From assembly GCA_007844125.1 (NCBI GenBank), contig CM017563.1:38198019-38262018 (forward strand): DNA of 64,000 nucleotides, written 5' to 3'. The notes beneath the pieces were generated by a model. The model had not been told where the DNA came from. It did no database searches and saw only the letters and a list, made by a program, of their open reading frames with translations. This DNA comes from Sinonovacula constricta. Its lineage: Eukaryota > Mollusca > Bivalvia > Cardiida > Solecurtidae. Both the position numbers and the translations under genes were made by a program. Numbering within the stretch: the first letter of the stretch is position 1; the number at the start of each line of letters is the position of its first letter. Positions 33,701 through 45,300 of this stretch are shown one piece after another.

Positions 33701-35000
33701 ATTTTATTTACTCAAACAAAGTTTACATAAATAATACACAGTCTCCTTGAAACAATAACAGAAGGCAAGAATAACACAAGAAATCATGAACCTTTCCTCT
33801 TTGTTTGCCCAACATGACTTGTTCAGACTTAGGAAATGGTGTTGATTTATAACAGCTAGCTGCCTACCAGAAGTTGTCCTTACCAGATCTTTAATATTTG
33901 CTACCAAATTAACCTCTTGTAACCATTTTTATGAAATTGTTTGCAAATTGTTACAAAAGATATGAATAAATGTACCAGACTAAGCCATGCTAAGCACTAA
34001 GCAGCAGCTAATCATTAATATCAGTCACAGAATGGCTGACTATCTGTGAAGAACCCTTCACTGCTCCTTTATAGTAAAAGGATGTTTCAGGGATGTGGAA
34101 ATCTTATGCCTGACTTGACACAGAATATTCTATTGTTGGACAAAGTGAATTTTTTGTCTGAGTTGTCTGCGGAAAATTAAATATTTGTTGTATAACCCTT
34201 TTCATATCCAGAAGCTTTTGTTAAATGATCATTTCTAATAAATTCATAAAATATTGAGAATGAAATACACATCGATACACAGAAGTAATCTCCCTTACAA
34301 GGAGAATCTGTATGGTAAGGGAAGTAAGTAGGGCTCAATATGTTATAAAAAAAAAAAAAAACGTTCTGTAAATTTGTTCATGGGTTATGAAAAATATATA
34401 TATGTAGATCATGCAGTAAAAATCCATTTGTTTCTGGGTCTTAGAATGACTTATCCATAAATTCAGAAAATGGTGACATCATACCAAAATAAAAGTGTAC
34501 ATGCTTTGTCTGCCAAATAAATGTGGGCACTGGAATCACAAACAATATGCTGTCAACATGAATCATTCTATAATTAAAAAGACTGACGTGCCTGAAACAG
34601 GTCAGAAAAGGAAGTGTGATAGATACCGCTAGTATGAAAAAACATAAATGCACATTCCATGATCACTGGCTTTAAGACTTTAGGTGGTAAAATGCAGATG
34701 ACCATGACCCTGTCTTTTGCAAATTGATTCCCAGTCTTTTTATATGCTATCTAAAATGAATAGGTGCATGCCCTTTCAAAATTTCAACTAATATTAATGA
34801 ACATGTAGACAAGTAGTATTTCGTGACAGACAAGTACATTTTCAAAGCCAATTTACTCATGGACAAATAGAAAAAATGGATTTACACACCCCCTGTGTTC
34901 TCCCTTGAATTGTGTTGATGTGACACTTGCAATAATTATCAACAATAAAGGGTTTGAGAATTATGGGATATATAATTAATGTTAATAAGCATCAATACAC
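30761..35000. other. Downstream flank of the RNF168-type gene, no gene seen
   Basis: Strongly AT-rich with no domain-bearing frame. A partial S1 remnant (TGGACTGGGAACCAAACTTG) lies near 32158 and an S3 copy at 33006-33150. Part of this is probably the 3' UTR of the minus-strand gene, but no poly(A) signal could be assigned confidently. Confidence 0.5.
33006..33150 (-). repeat. Short retroposon family S3, copy 3, divergent
   Basis: GTATTTTGGGTTTAACAGCC, CACAGGCACTTGATAGGTCA and later AAAATATATAAGTCTATAG follow the same order as in the copies at 8.80 and 17.16 kb, with more substitutions. Confidence 0.6.
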
Positions 35001-35074
35001 AAATCTGAACCTTACACATCATGAAACATCTAGGCATCAAAGACTGCTAGTTTCTTTCTGTTATTTCTGTAGAA
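35001..35074 (-). pseudogene. Tandem copy of the extreme 3' end of the RNF168-type coding sequence
   Basis: This 74-bp stretch aligns with 35138-35213, which contains the last ~13 codons, stop and start of the 3' UTR of the gene. Read on the minus strand in the matching frame it gives YRNNRKKLAVFDA and stop, versus FRNNRQKRTVFEA and stop in the gene. The copy lies about 137 bp downstream of the original. Whether it is ever used as an alternative C-terminus is unknown. Confidence 0.8.
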
Positions 35075-35168
35075 ATCAGTCAATGGTGTAATAGAGAATT
35101 ATACGATAAACATTTAATTATCTTTTCTTTACTACTCAAATCTGAACCTTAGATATAATGAGAAACAA

Positions 35169-36374
35169 CTAGGCTTCAAAGACTGTTCGCTTCTGTCTGT
35201 TATTTCTGAAGGAATATTCATCCGAGGTGCCTTTGAACCTCAATGTGTTGAGCTTTAGTTTAGCTTCCAGTTCAAACTGCCTCTGCAACTCCTCTGCTAG
35301 CTTATGATCCTCCAACTCTTGTTCACTTAAACTCAGATTGCACATATTCCCCCTACATGTAGTAACCATGTCCTTTCTATGGAAAAAATCAGGCATTGTT
35401 TTCGTTTTTGAAGAACTTCCTTTTTTGGTTTCAATTGTTTTAGTGCTCTTAAGAGACTTTTTCACTGTTTTCAGACCCGTTTTCTTCCTGGCTGGTTCAC
35501 AATGCTTTGATAGTGTACCATTCAATTGATCAATTTTTGAGCTGACTTTAAGCTTTTTCTTCACTGTTGACAGTTCTAAAAAGTCATCTGAGCTTTCACT
35601 GCGCATATCCGAACAGTAGCCATCTTTACTTTCCTGGGAGGACACTGTACAAGGAAGTTGACGCTTGGCAGATTTTTTAGGACTCGCACACTCTGTGTAC
35701 ACAAAATCTTCACTTCTTAAAAGTTTTCGATGACGACCACTTTTAGAAATGGAAGCATCTCTTAAAGGACTTGACACTGTTGAACAGTTTGGTTTTAAAC
35801 ATGCTGGTGATAGTTCACTTGACACTTTGCTTGGCATGCCTTCCTCTGAATTGACCACTCTGCCAGGACTTGGCAGCACATTTTTCTGCTGGCTTGTTTT
35901 AATCCAGTCCATGATAGAAGGTTGCGGTGATCCAGGTTCCTGAGCAGCATACCGCACATGCCCACTGGTGTTTCTCTTTGTCCGCCTCGACAACTTACTG
36001 TTTGGTTTTCCAGATACACTTGCTGATACCTGTTTGACAAAGCCTTCATTTTCTTTCTTGGATGTCTCCAAATCTCGTGGATGAACCAAAATGACATCAT
36101 CAAGTATCAGGGAAGGCTCCAGGGGCAGAATCAATTTCTTCCTAGCCTCACTCTCACAACCGTCTCCACTAATGAGGTCCCCTGGACGTTTCTGATGCGG
36201 AGAGTTGGAGATGTCTTTCAGGTCAACGCTTCGAGTGCATGTAGTCTGGGAGCGACCAGCTGCCCGCCACATTTTACCAGCGCCCTCTGGATTTCTGTTC
36301 TCGTTGTCACTGCTGTGATGTCCTGGGCTGGCCTGTCCACCAACTGTGGCAGTGAACTTGCTGTGTGTTTTCAC
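35169..36374 (-). CDS. RNF168: RNF168-type gene, terminal exon 7: Ser/Lys-rich region, MIU2 and LRM2
   Basis: Acceptor CTTTCCCCAG, phase 0, TAG stop at 35171-35169; 401 codons. The final 55 residues hold MIU2 (ELEDHKLAEELQRQFELE, with the Leu-Ala-x-x-Leu core) and LRM2 (TLRFKGTSDEYSFRNN), comparable to human SPDEYHLR. Together these form the module that in RNF168 and RNF169 recognises H2A ubiquitinated at K13/K15. Upstream are basic clusters (KLSRRTKRN, VKKKLKV) suited to nuclear import and two PIP-like motifs, QPSIMDWI (about 629-636) and TKTMPDFF (about 802-809). Confidence 0.92.
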   Translation of the reverse strand: MKTHSKFTATVGGQASPGHHSSDNENRNPEGAGKMWRAAGRSQTTCTRSVDLKDISNSPHQKRPGDLISGDGCESEARKKLILPLEPSLILDDVILVHPRDLETSKKENEGFVKQVSASVSGKPNSKLSRRTKRNTSGHVRYAAQEPGSPQPSIMDWIKTSQQKNVLPSPGRVVNSEEGMPSKVSSELSPACLKPNCSTVSSPLRDASISKSGRHRKLLRSEDFVYTECASPKKSAKRQLPCTVSSQESKDGYCSDMRSESSDDFLELSTVKKKLKVSSKIDQLNGTLSKHCEPARKKTGLKTVKKSLKSTKTIETKKGSSSKTKTMPDFFHRKDMVTTCRGNMCNLSLSEQELEDHKLAEELQRQFELEAKLKLNTLRFKGTSDEYSFRNNRQKRTVFEA

Positions 36375-39300
36375 CTGGGGAAAGAGAAATAGTATAGTAA
36401 AGAGAAGTATATTATGGTGTCTCATATATTTATTCACTATACCACATATTTTTCAATCTCTTGCTACAAATAGTAAAATATTCATGTACCAAAATAAATT
36501 TTGATTAATTTTAAAAAATCTTTTGGTAAAATGTATGTTTATATTATAATCACAAAGCAATAGGCAGAAACAAGAACTACTTTTGAACATTTTTATGTAA
36601 AATTATAGTTCTGCCGATATCTACTATATTTTGGCAAATTAATTGAAAATAAATGGCAATCTTAGTAAGAGAACCTTTCTTTCACCCTCATCATATTCAA
36701 AATCAAAGAAGTTTACTAAAACAGTCTGTTAAAAATTTATATAACCCCTAAAGTTCACTAAAGTAAGAATGATGCTTTAGTAATAAATTAGAAAGGTATT
36801 TTCGATAAATATAAAAAATAATTTAGATATATATATGTTTCTAACATTTGCATAATGTACTCACCTGATTCTTCCTTTCCTCTGCCAACTCAGACAATCG
36901 TCTCTTCATGATGGGACTGCCAGCATCAATATCAGATAGACTTGTCTCATAAGGCGATGTGACGTTCATGTTCTGAACATTTCTTGGCGTTGTTCGTATC
37001 AGTTGCGGTTCTACCAGCTTTCCACTGGGCAGGCGCCGAGGGGGTGTCAGTGGGCAAGTTCTGATTGGTCGGAAGTGGTTTAACTCCTGTGTTATGCTGT
37101 CAATACTCTGGGCGCTTGCACTGCGACTAATTATCCTGGAAGCCATTGCATCAGGTTCTGCCAGAGAACACTTGGAGCCGTCGCTGCTGATGGTGATACA
37201 GCTGGTTGTGCTTATCTTACCATCGACAGCACCCCTTCCTTCAATGTCATCATGGGTGTCACAAGGGGGTGGGGCTAGGAACAATGGGGAGGAGCCTACA
37301 GGTGCCAGGAGGTTGAGGGGTGTGTCCAGGGTCTCAGACATGTGCTTTAGTTCCTCATTCTGGGTAAGGCTGGTCAGGCTAGACAAGCTCATCACTGATT
37401 GAAGGGTGGTCTTTGTTTCACATACTGAAATATACATACAAAATTAACTCCATCATCTTTTAATTTATAATCATCATATTTTACTTGGGATAAGAGAAAA
37501 ATGATATGTAGTTCTCTAGGATAAAAATGTCAGTAAAATTGTTGTGTGATGTTGGTTGTTTTCCTAACGAACATCCCAATTAATGCTGCAGAAATAACAA
37601 GAAAACAGTTTGTTTTTAGTAAAAAAGAAGTATATTTTATAATAAATATAACGAGATATATTATTTTTGTGGTTGACCACTATACTTTTGTCAGGTTACC
37701 ATTTTGTCTATCAGCATTCTCAGACAGCATGTTGCTGTTTTGATTTTATTTTTTTGTCTAATTTTGCAACAGGGCATCCACATTTTCATTTAATTTGATA
37801 TACAAATTATATATACACAACGTTCCATTGCTTACAAACTTTATGTATGTGTGTGTGGGTGGGGGTGTGGACAGTTGGTTGGGATAGTAAAAATAAGCAA
37901 AAATAGTAAAGATACAAAAGTAAGGCTACATTTTCCACATTAACTCTCCTGTACTCTTAGCTTAGTGGTTTCATATATGACCCCCACATTTTCCCACCTT
38001 TCCCCTCCAAAATGACATTAATGATATTATACAGTGCTACAATTTTTGCTTACCTCTTGGGAGACAGTCAATATCAAGACTGTCAGTGTTGGCAGTTCCA
38101 TGCATGCGATTGAGTCGGAAACTCTCCTCCAGTTGGGCTACATCCTGGGTGGTGATGAGGTTCTGGTCCCGTAGCACCTTCTGTCTGCGGAACCTCTCCT
38201 CCAGCACCGCAACCTTTCCCTTGTCTACACAAAGCTTACCTGGAAAAGTAGCAGAACCCTTGGAATTACTCCTATGTTGGAGACCAATAATTGTGTTGTT
38301 TTTGCTTGATTTTTTAAATACATCACAGCCACTGAGTAGGTTTAGCATAATGACATCCAGCTATTTTGGTAGATAAAGACCCACACACAAATGTCTAGGT
38401 AGAATCACCAGTGCACAGCTGGTCAGCTGGAAGACCTTCCCACATAACCTTTGCCCTGATTGGGACTCAAGCCCACACATTAAGCAGCTAAGCAGTCATA
38501 AAAGTTACAAGTCATTACCTCAATGCCACTGGTGCCCCAAACTAATCATCTATTTTACTTCCTATAATTACAACTACATGAACATGCAAAGGAATCTTGT
38601 TTGTTTTGTTTTAATAGTTTTCGTTACATCACACCAACACAATTATAGCCATATTGGCAATGTCCAGCTAATTACTGCAGGAGGAAGACCCCTGACATAT
38701 GTCTGGGTAGGACCACCGGCACACCAGACTTGCTGGAAAACCTCGACACATGATATTTCTCACCTCAACCCAAGCTGAAAGAAATCTTGACATATTGCAA
38801 GAGTCTAAAGCACATAGCGAAAAATCTGATCCAACAGCTCCAAATGAGACCAGTCTAATATGGATCAACACTACCTTTCTAAACCTAATCAATTCCTAGG
38901 CTAAGATAATATGCCATACATATTGCCTCCAAACAAGATAATTAGAAATTCCTCACTTTATCAAGATCATATCACCCTGCTTAAATCAAAACTACATGAC
39001 CTGCTAAATTTATAAGTTGAAAATGTCTGACGGTGTTTCCAGCAAAAAAATGGTTACATAACTTAATTTGTTATCTATTTTTTAGATAATATTGACATCT
39101 CTAGACCATGTGTCTATTTCTTACCTGCTCCACTGCTGACTGGCGAGAGACAGGGGTATGGGTAGGGGCTGGGTGACCTCTCCCCATCCTCAGCAGCTGC
39201 TTGCTGCAAGAACGGCTCGATGCTGGCACTGTTGGACCGTGAGTCGTTGATAAATGACCGTGCTGACCTTGTCCTCAGCTCGATAGGTGACTCTGACGGA

Positions 39301-42300
39301 AGGGCCTGCAAAAAGGGAATGACTGGGGTTGTTTTGGCTGAATAGGGGATCTGATATGAGTGTTCATTAGATGCTGAAAATATTAAACATGTTGGATGAA
39401 ATGATACGAGATGAGGCACTGCCTATTTATCACATAACCATAACATCAGCTGTTTTTTGTCTACAAGGCATCATCTTTTTTATAGTATGAACAGTCGGCC
39501 TTGACATGTGTAATTCAGTTTGAGAGAATCCGAACAAAAAATAGTTCCACTGTTTACTCGACCCTTTTCCAGAAAAAGGGAACAGATTTGTTTATGACAT
39601 GACTAAAATGTTATTTTTTTATTAAGTAAAATGAAATTTTTATCTAACAAATTGCATAACAGCATCAAAGTGATCAGGAAATGGCAGATATACTACACAA
39701 TCATACTTAATGACATCACAATACTAAAACTAACTAGTGTGTTACCAAAAATAATGCATGAGTGTTACCTCACACTCGCGCAGATGTTTATGTGATAAAA
39801 CACAATTTACATTTTTTCATTCTTTATCAGCTGGTGTTTCCAGTTGAATTGAGGTTTGAATCGAGCTACATGTATTTGCTAATGTACCACCGAATGATCT
39901 TTGCACAAACACAATATGTCTTTTTTTCCGCATTTCATCTTCATATATGAATGCTTGTAGAGACTAAACCAAGGTGACACAATAGATTACTTGTTTAAGC
40001 ATATTTGTTCAAGAAACATATAGTTATGATCAATGTATACACAGGCAAAGGGATCAGAACGAAAAGAATAAATTCTTATTGTGTTTGTTTCCTGACAATG
40101 GGTTATCAAAGTTATTAAAGTCACTTCCAACTATCAGCGGTGAAGAAGACTTAGTTATGTGTCTCTCTTACATGTGGTATCTGAAAGTTTGCCTAAATAA
40201 AATACATTTAATATATTTTAAGAAATTTGAGCTTACTGTCCACATAAATACGTAATTTATCCCAAGTAAGATGGATTTTGAACAATATCTCAACTGTAAT
40301 ACAAATCATAAAATAACTTGCTAAAATTGCAAGAGGCTTTTTGGTTGTAAGTCAAGGACTATTACTTTGGCTATGGTCATTCCATCTTGATATTTTATTT
40401 GACCTTTGAGGTTGCATTTCAGATATTTTCTATGTGAAACTCCATCTCATTAACCTTGCATTTGTCTGGTTATTTAAAATTCACCTTAATCCTTGTGAAA
40501 TGTAAATTAGTATTTATCTTTATGCTTTAATCTCTCAAGATGACATTCAAGGCTTAACAGTTGAGCTATCAATCAGTTTTTGGTTTATGTTACATCCAAT
40601 GTACGATTCGTACCTACAAAATTATGGTCATCTTAGCGATGTCCAGCTAATTATTGGTGGAGGAAAACCCTAGACATATACATGGGGAAAAAAGGAATGC
40701 AACTACCAATCTATACTCTATTATTTGAGTAAGTAGCGCTGCAAGTGTAGCACGTGCATTTCGAAATTCAGTTTCTGGTGGCTCTGTGCATGCTTTTCTC
40801 AGACACTGTTTAGCGTATCATATTCCCTAGCAATTGTGACTCCTATTTTAGCAGAGGTTTTGCAGTTAACACAAAATTAACTTTATTTGTATTGACTAAA
40901 AAGTTGCGTTTCTTTTTTCCCCTAGTATATATATTTGGTTAGAACCACCAGCACACTGCCGGCTATCAATCTGGTATTTGGGGAACAACAAAACTTCTCA
41001 TTAAGTCACCCACTTGTGTCAATTTACTGTAAACATCCCCCTTCCCTGCACCTAGTTACAAAATTATTAATCTATGCATATGGAATTTTAAATAGAAACG
41101 TTACAATTCAAATAACCATTTCAAATGCATTATTTGAAAAATCAGAATTTTTATATGTAAGAATTTGTGTGAGCAGTAAGTCTGTGCAGCCTTTTTGACA
41201 TACCAATGTTCCGTCACGGAACTTAGTTCCATGTTTAAGGTGGTATATGACAATTTGCCAATATCAAATACCATACTTTCTCACTTATGAGACTATTCGC
41301 TTATAAAAATGGCCAACATCTTCACCTGTAAAATTGAATTGCTTCGACCCTCTTATTAGATGAGGTGAAGCAATTAACAGGAGCGTCGACCTGTCATGCT
41401 GTCTCAACAAAAGGGTTAATTGGTAAACAGTGACTTTGATTTTTACACATTGCAGGATGCATCTTGTCTAAGCTGCATGAACATCCTTTAGCGCGTGGCG
41501 GCATTTAGCATGGTACATGTAACAATATCTTATCCTTATTTAGCAGGATTTGGGCTTAATTACCTTATAAATTCATAAAAGAATTTAAGAAATGACAACT
41601 TTGAACACTCCCCTAATTGTTACACAATACAGCATGTCTAAAAATAGAATTCTTTTCCAAATTTATAAATAAGCATGATGACTTGTGCTAAAAATAGATA
41701 TCCACATCAGAGCATTTTACCAGGATGATGATATGTCATCTTAAAATTAAGTGGTCATGTGGTTTTCTTAGTCCAAAACCTGTATGCTGTGCAGCATGTG
41801 TCAGATAGGAAATACATACTTGTAAAGACATGTATGGTGTATGCTTCATTTCTCACATGTATGTTTTAAAATTATAAAGAATATTTAATATTCAACAACA
41901 CCGCAAAAATCTTTAATGCCTATAATCTTGCGGATGTAATATAACAGATGCTAATCAGTGTTTACCTAACACCAATCCTTTGTTTTGTTTATATAATACA
42001 TTGCCGCAACCATTTAGGATCATAATAGCAATGTCCAGCTTTTTATGGTGGAGAAAGACCCTGGGTAGAAAGACACACATCTGGGTAGAACCACCGGCGC
42101 ACCACAAGTCAGCTGGAAGACCTTCTCACATTATATCCCTCGAACCCATGTGGTGAGAGGCTAAGCAGGAGTAACTAATCCTTTCACATTTAATATATAA
42201 GATTTAATAACATAATTTAAAAAGTTTTAAGTAGTTTTTTTTACCTTTCGTTTTTTCTCTACTGGCTAGATAAGGAAATAGTCTTGTGGTTATGTATAGT

Positions 42301-45300
42301 ACAGGTGAGACTATTTAGGTGTAAAAATATCTTGTTTATAGGTTAATATCACATAACCTTTGAATTTAAAGCAATTGGATTCGTTGAGCGCTAGTCATGT
42401 GAAAGTCAATATATGTTAAGTGGTACTGACTCAAGAATGTTTTCATGCAAGCATCGAGAACATAATACTGACAGTCATGTTCTTTTTACGCAAGATGTCT
42501 TGTCTGAGAAATAGACAGATTAACAGAGTATCTGATGATGATTTGCTAACATTTAGGGAAAATGTGACCAAGAAAAGAAGAAAAAGTGTAACCTCAGCAG
42601 CAGTAAATGGTTTTAATTATAATCTGTAGAGAAAGAAAGTGAGAACAGACCGAGTAAATGAACACTGGTGAATTGGATCAAAATCTTTAAATGTTTTATG
42701 TTAAATGAGAAACACAGACAGCTCATTGCACTAAAAACAATGACAGCATAATTTAATAGAGTATGTGATATAACAAGTAGATTTATGTTTCGGTCAATAT
42801 ATATATTGAAGGAAAAAAGTTTAGCAAGTTTTATTACGACTGGTTTTCGTCTATAAATCAATGTGACTAAAACGTTTCCGTATTGACCAATTATGCCCAT
42901 CCATTGACAACATGATTTCCCCCTTTTTTTAAAACTACACCTTTATGTAAGCGTGAAGCGTAACTTTCACGAAAATCTCATGCAGTATGTGCACAGCAAA
43001 ACGGACGATCCTCCGCGGGTTACAAAGTTGCCTAAGAGTCAATCCTCTCTGAACTTGCTGAACTTTTTTCCCTCAGTATAGTTTTGCAGACATGGGTTTA
43101 ATAACATTCACGTGGTTCATGAATCTTTTTTCCATAATAATAAACTTCTATAAATGGACTTAAAAAACAACTTAAAAGTCAAAGAAACATGAACATTTTA
43201 TAAAAGTTTATTACTTATGTTTTAATCTTTATTATCAGATAAAACATGTAACAATAGCATGACATGACAAATTTAAAAGTGTACAAAAGAGACATTATTA
43301 TTAAACACAAAAATAACCCACCTTTTGCTAATACACTGCTTACCCTGTTTGCAATGAACAGGTTTTGTCCAGTTATTGTCTAGCTAAAAGGAGTGATCAA
43401 TTGATTCGGGGATACGTGTCACCATTTTCTTATTTTACATTGCAGATCAATCTAAACTAATTTTTTATGAAGCAATATATTATATACCAGTATATCTTTA
43501 AAAAAAACAAAATTGTTACCATAGTAACATCATCAACATCATATAGGCCTAATATTCTACTTCACATAATAAACTACTTTTAAAACACATTTACTATATA
43601 TTTTGTAAAGCATGTCAACGACTGCAATATTATATCCCTTTGACATCAGAATCTGCTAAAAAAAAATTCAGACATCAGCGCATTAATGTCCACAAGAAGT
43701 TCCAAAAGAACTATCTAGTCCATTATTGGTGGTTTTCATCAAGGCCCAAAGAGGCGGAAATGCCTTTAAACAGTGATTAATATTAGACTATGCATCATTT
43801 TAAAAGCCTACATTTCTCTTCTTAGATATAGTCTGGATGATGTAGTGTATGTTGCTTGTTTATTGGGTTTATCGTCCTGCCAAAAGTATTTCAGTTATTT
43901 GTCCACTTGAAGCAGATATATTGCTGTCTATACTGTGTATAGCATGTCGTTATAACCAGGCATGATACCACACGCAGTCACATTATCCTGACACCGGGCC
44001 AACAAGTCATGGAACTATCCTTACATTTGCTTGAGAGCAAGGAAGATATACCACTACCATTTTTAATGACTTTGGTATGTTGCGGCCGGGGGCCTCCCGT
44101 ACCTTTAGGTAATGCTATACCGATTGCGCCTTCTAGGTGCAGTATTATATGTTTTTCTATGGCTAGAGTTATAAGAAAAGAACTCATGATGCATGTTTTA
44201 CACAAATTCAAGCTAATGAATGTTAAATTCTTTTAAAGCTAGGGCCAGTAACTGCTCCATGATGTTATTTTTTTTATACCATCTCCCAACATAAAACAAT
44301 ATAAAAAAGAAGATTTTAATATCTTTAAGAATTGTTATATATTGAAACCAAACATAAATGCAAGATACTGTTATTGTTGATATATTTGGTTAATTATGGA
44401 ACATAATTATTTCCCAAACAAAGTCTGCCATTATGAGCACTGGCCAACTCTATAAATTGTTGATTATTTCAGAAGGAAAGTGTTTAGTTTTTTTACGTTT
44501 TATTACACAGATACTTTTTCTAACAATTAATGGGTCATGAATAAATAGTCCCTCATTCGAACACTGACCACCTCTATAGAACTTCAATGTTCTTCAGTCC
44601 AAGCACTTCATCATGAAATGGTGGTTTTAAATAGTGAACCATTCTATAGGCACAAAAATTAAGACCTGGTTTGTACCCCATTTTGGATAATACCCCATTT
44701 TTGGATAATAAAAAAACTTACTTCTAAATTAATTATACATTTAAACACCATAAATAAATCTTATGAAACAACTGTATTTCATTTATCTTAAAAATCTGCA
44801 AAATAAAGTTTAGAAATTGAAAGCAAGAAATGCAGCATTTCCACCTATTAAATGAAAGCTCAACTTACAATCTATATGCAATTTAAATTCCACAATATGT
44901 TCACATACTATGCCATAAATGCACTGGAATTCCTAATACATGTACAATTACCCTGACCAAAAATTAAAAATATTGTTAACACAATGCTGGATCATTAGTA
45001 ATCTACTTCATAAGTTTTAGTGTCATCTTTGGATCCAACGTTTCATCAAATTTTACAAGAATTTATTTTTACAGGATCTCTCAATAAATTTTGCATGTAA
45101 TGAATTATAAAAGTAATTAAAAATTTTAAAAATCAACAGGCATATCAAAGATACAGACTTTAGGTGACAAACCAATAGGACAAAACTTCAAGTTTATGAT
45201 ATAACCCTATTTCTACCACCAGAACACAATAGGAATGTTCGTTTTGTTCTTTGTAACATCACACCGTCACAAATGTGGTCATACTGGCAATGTCCAGCTA

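Noticed and set aside
44009..44236. 75-codon plus-strand open frame and its minus-strand partner
   Set aside because: Both lie in the longer S4 retroposon copy and have no recognisable domain.
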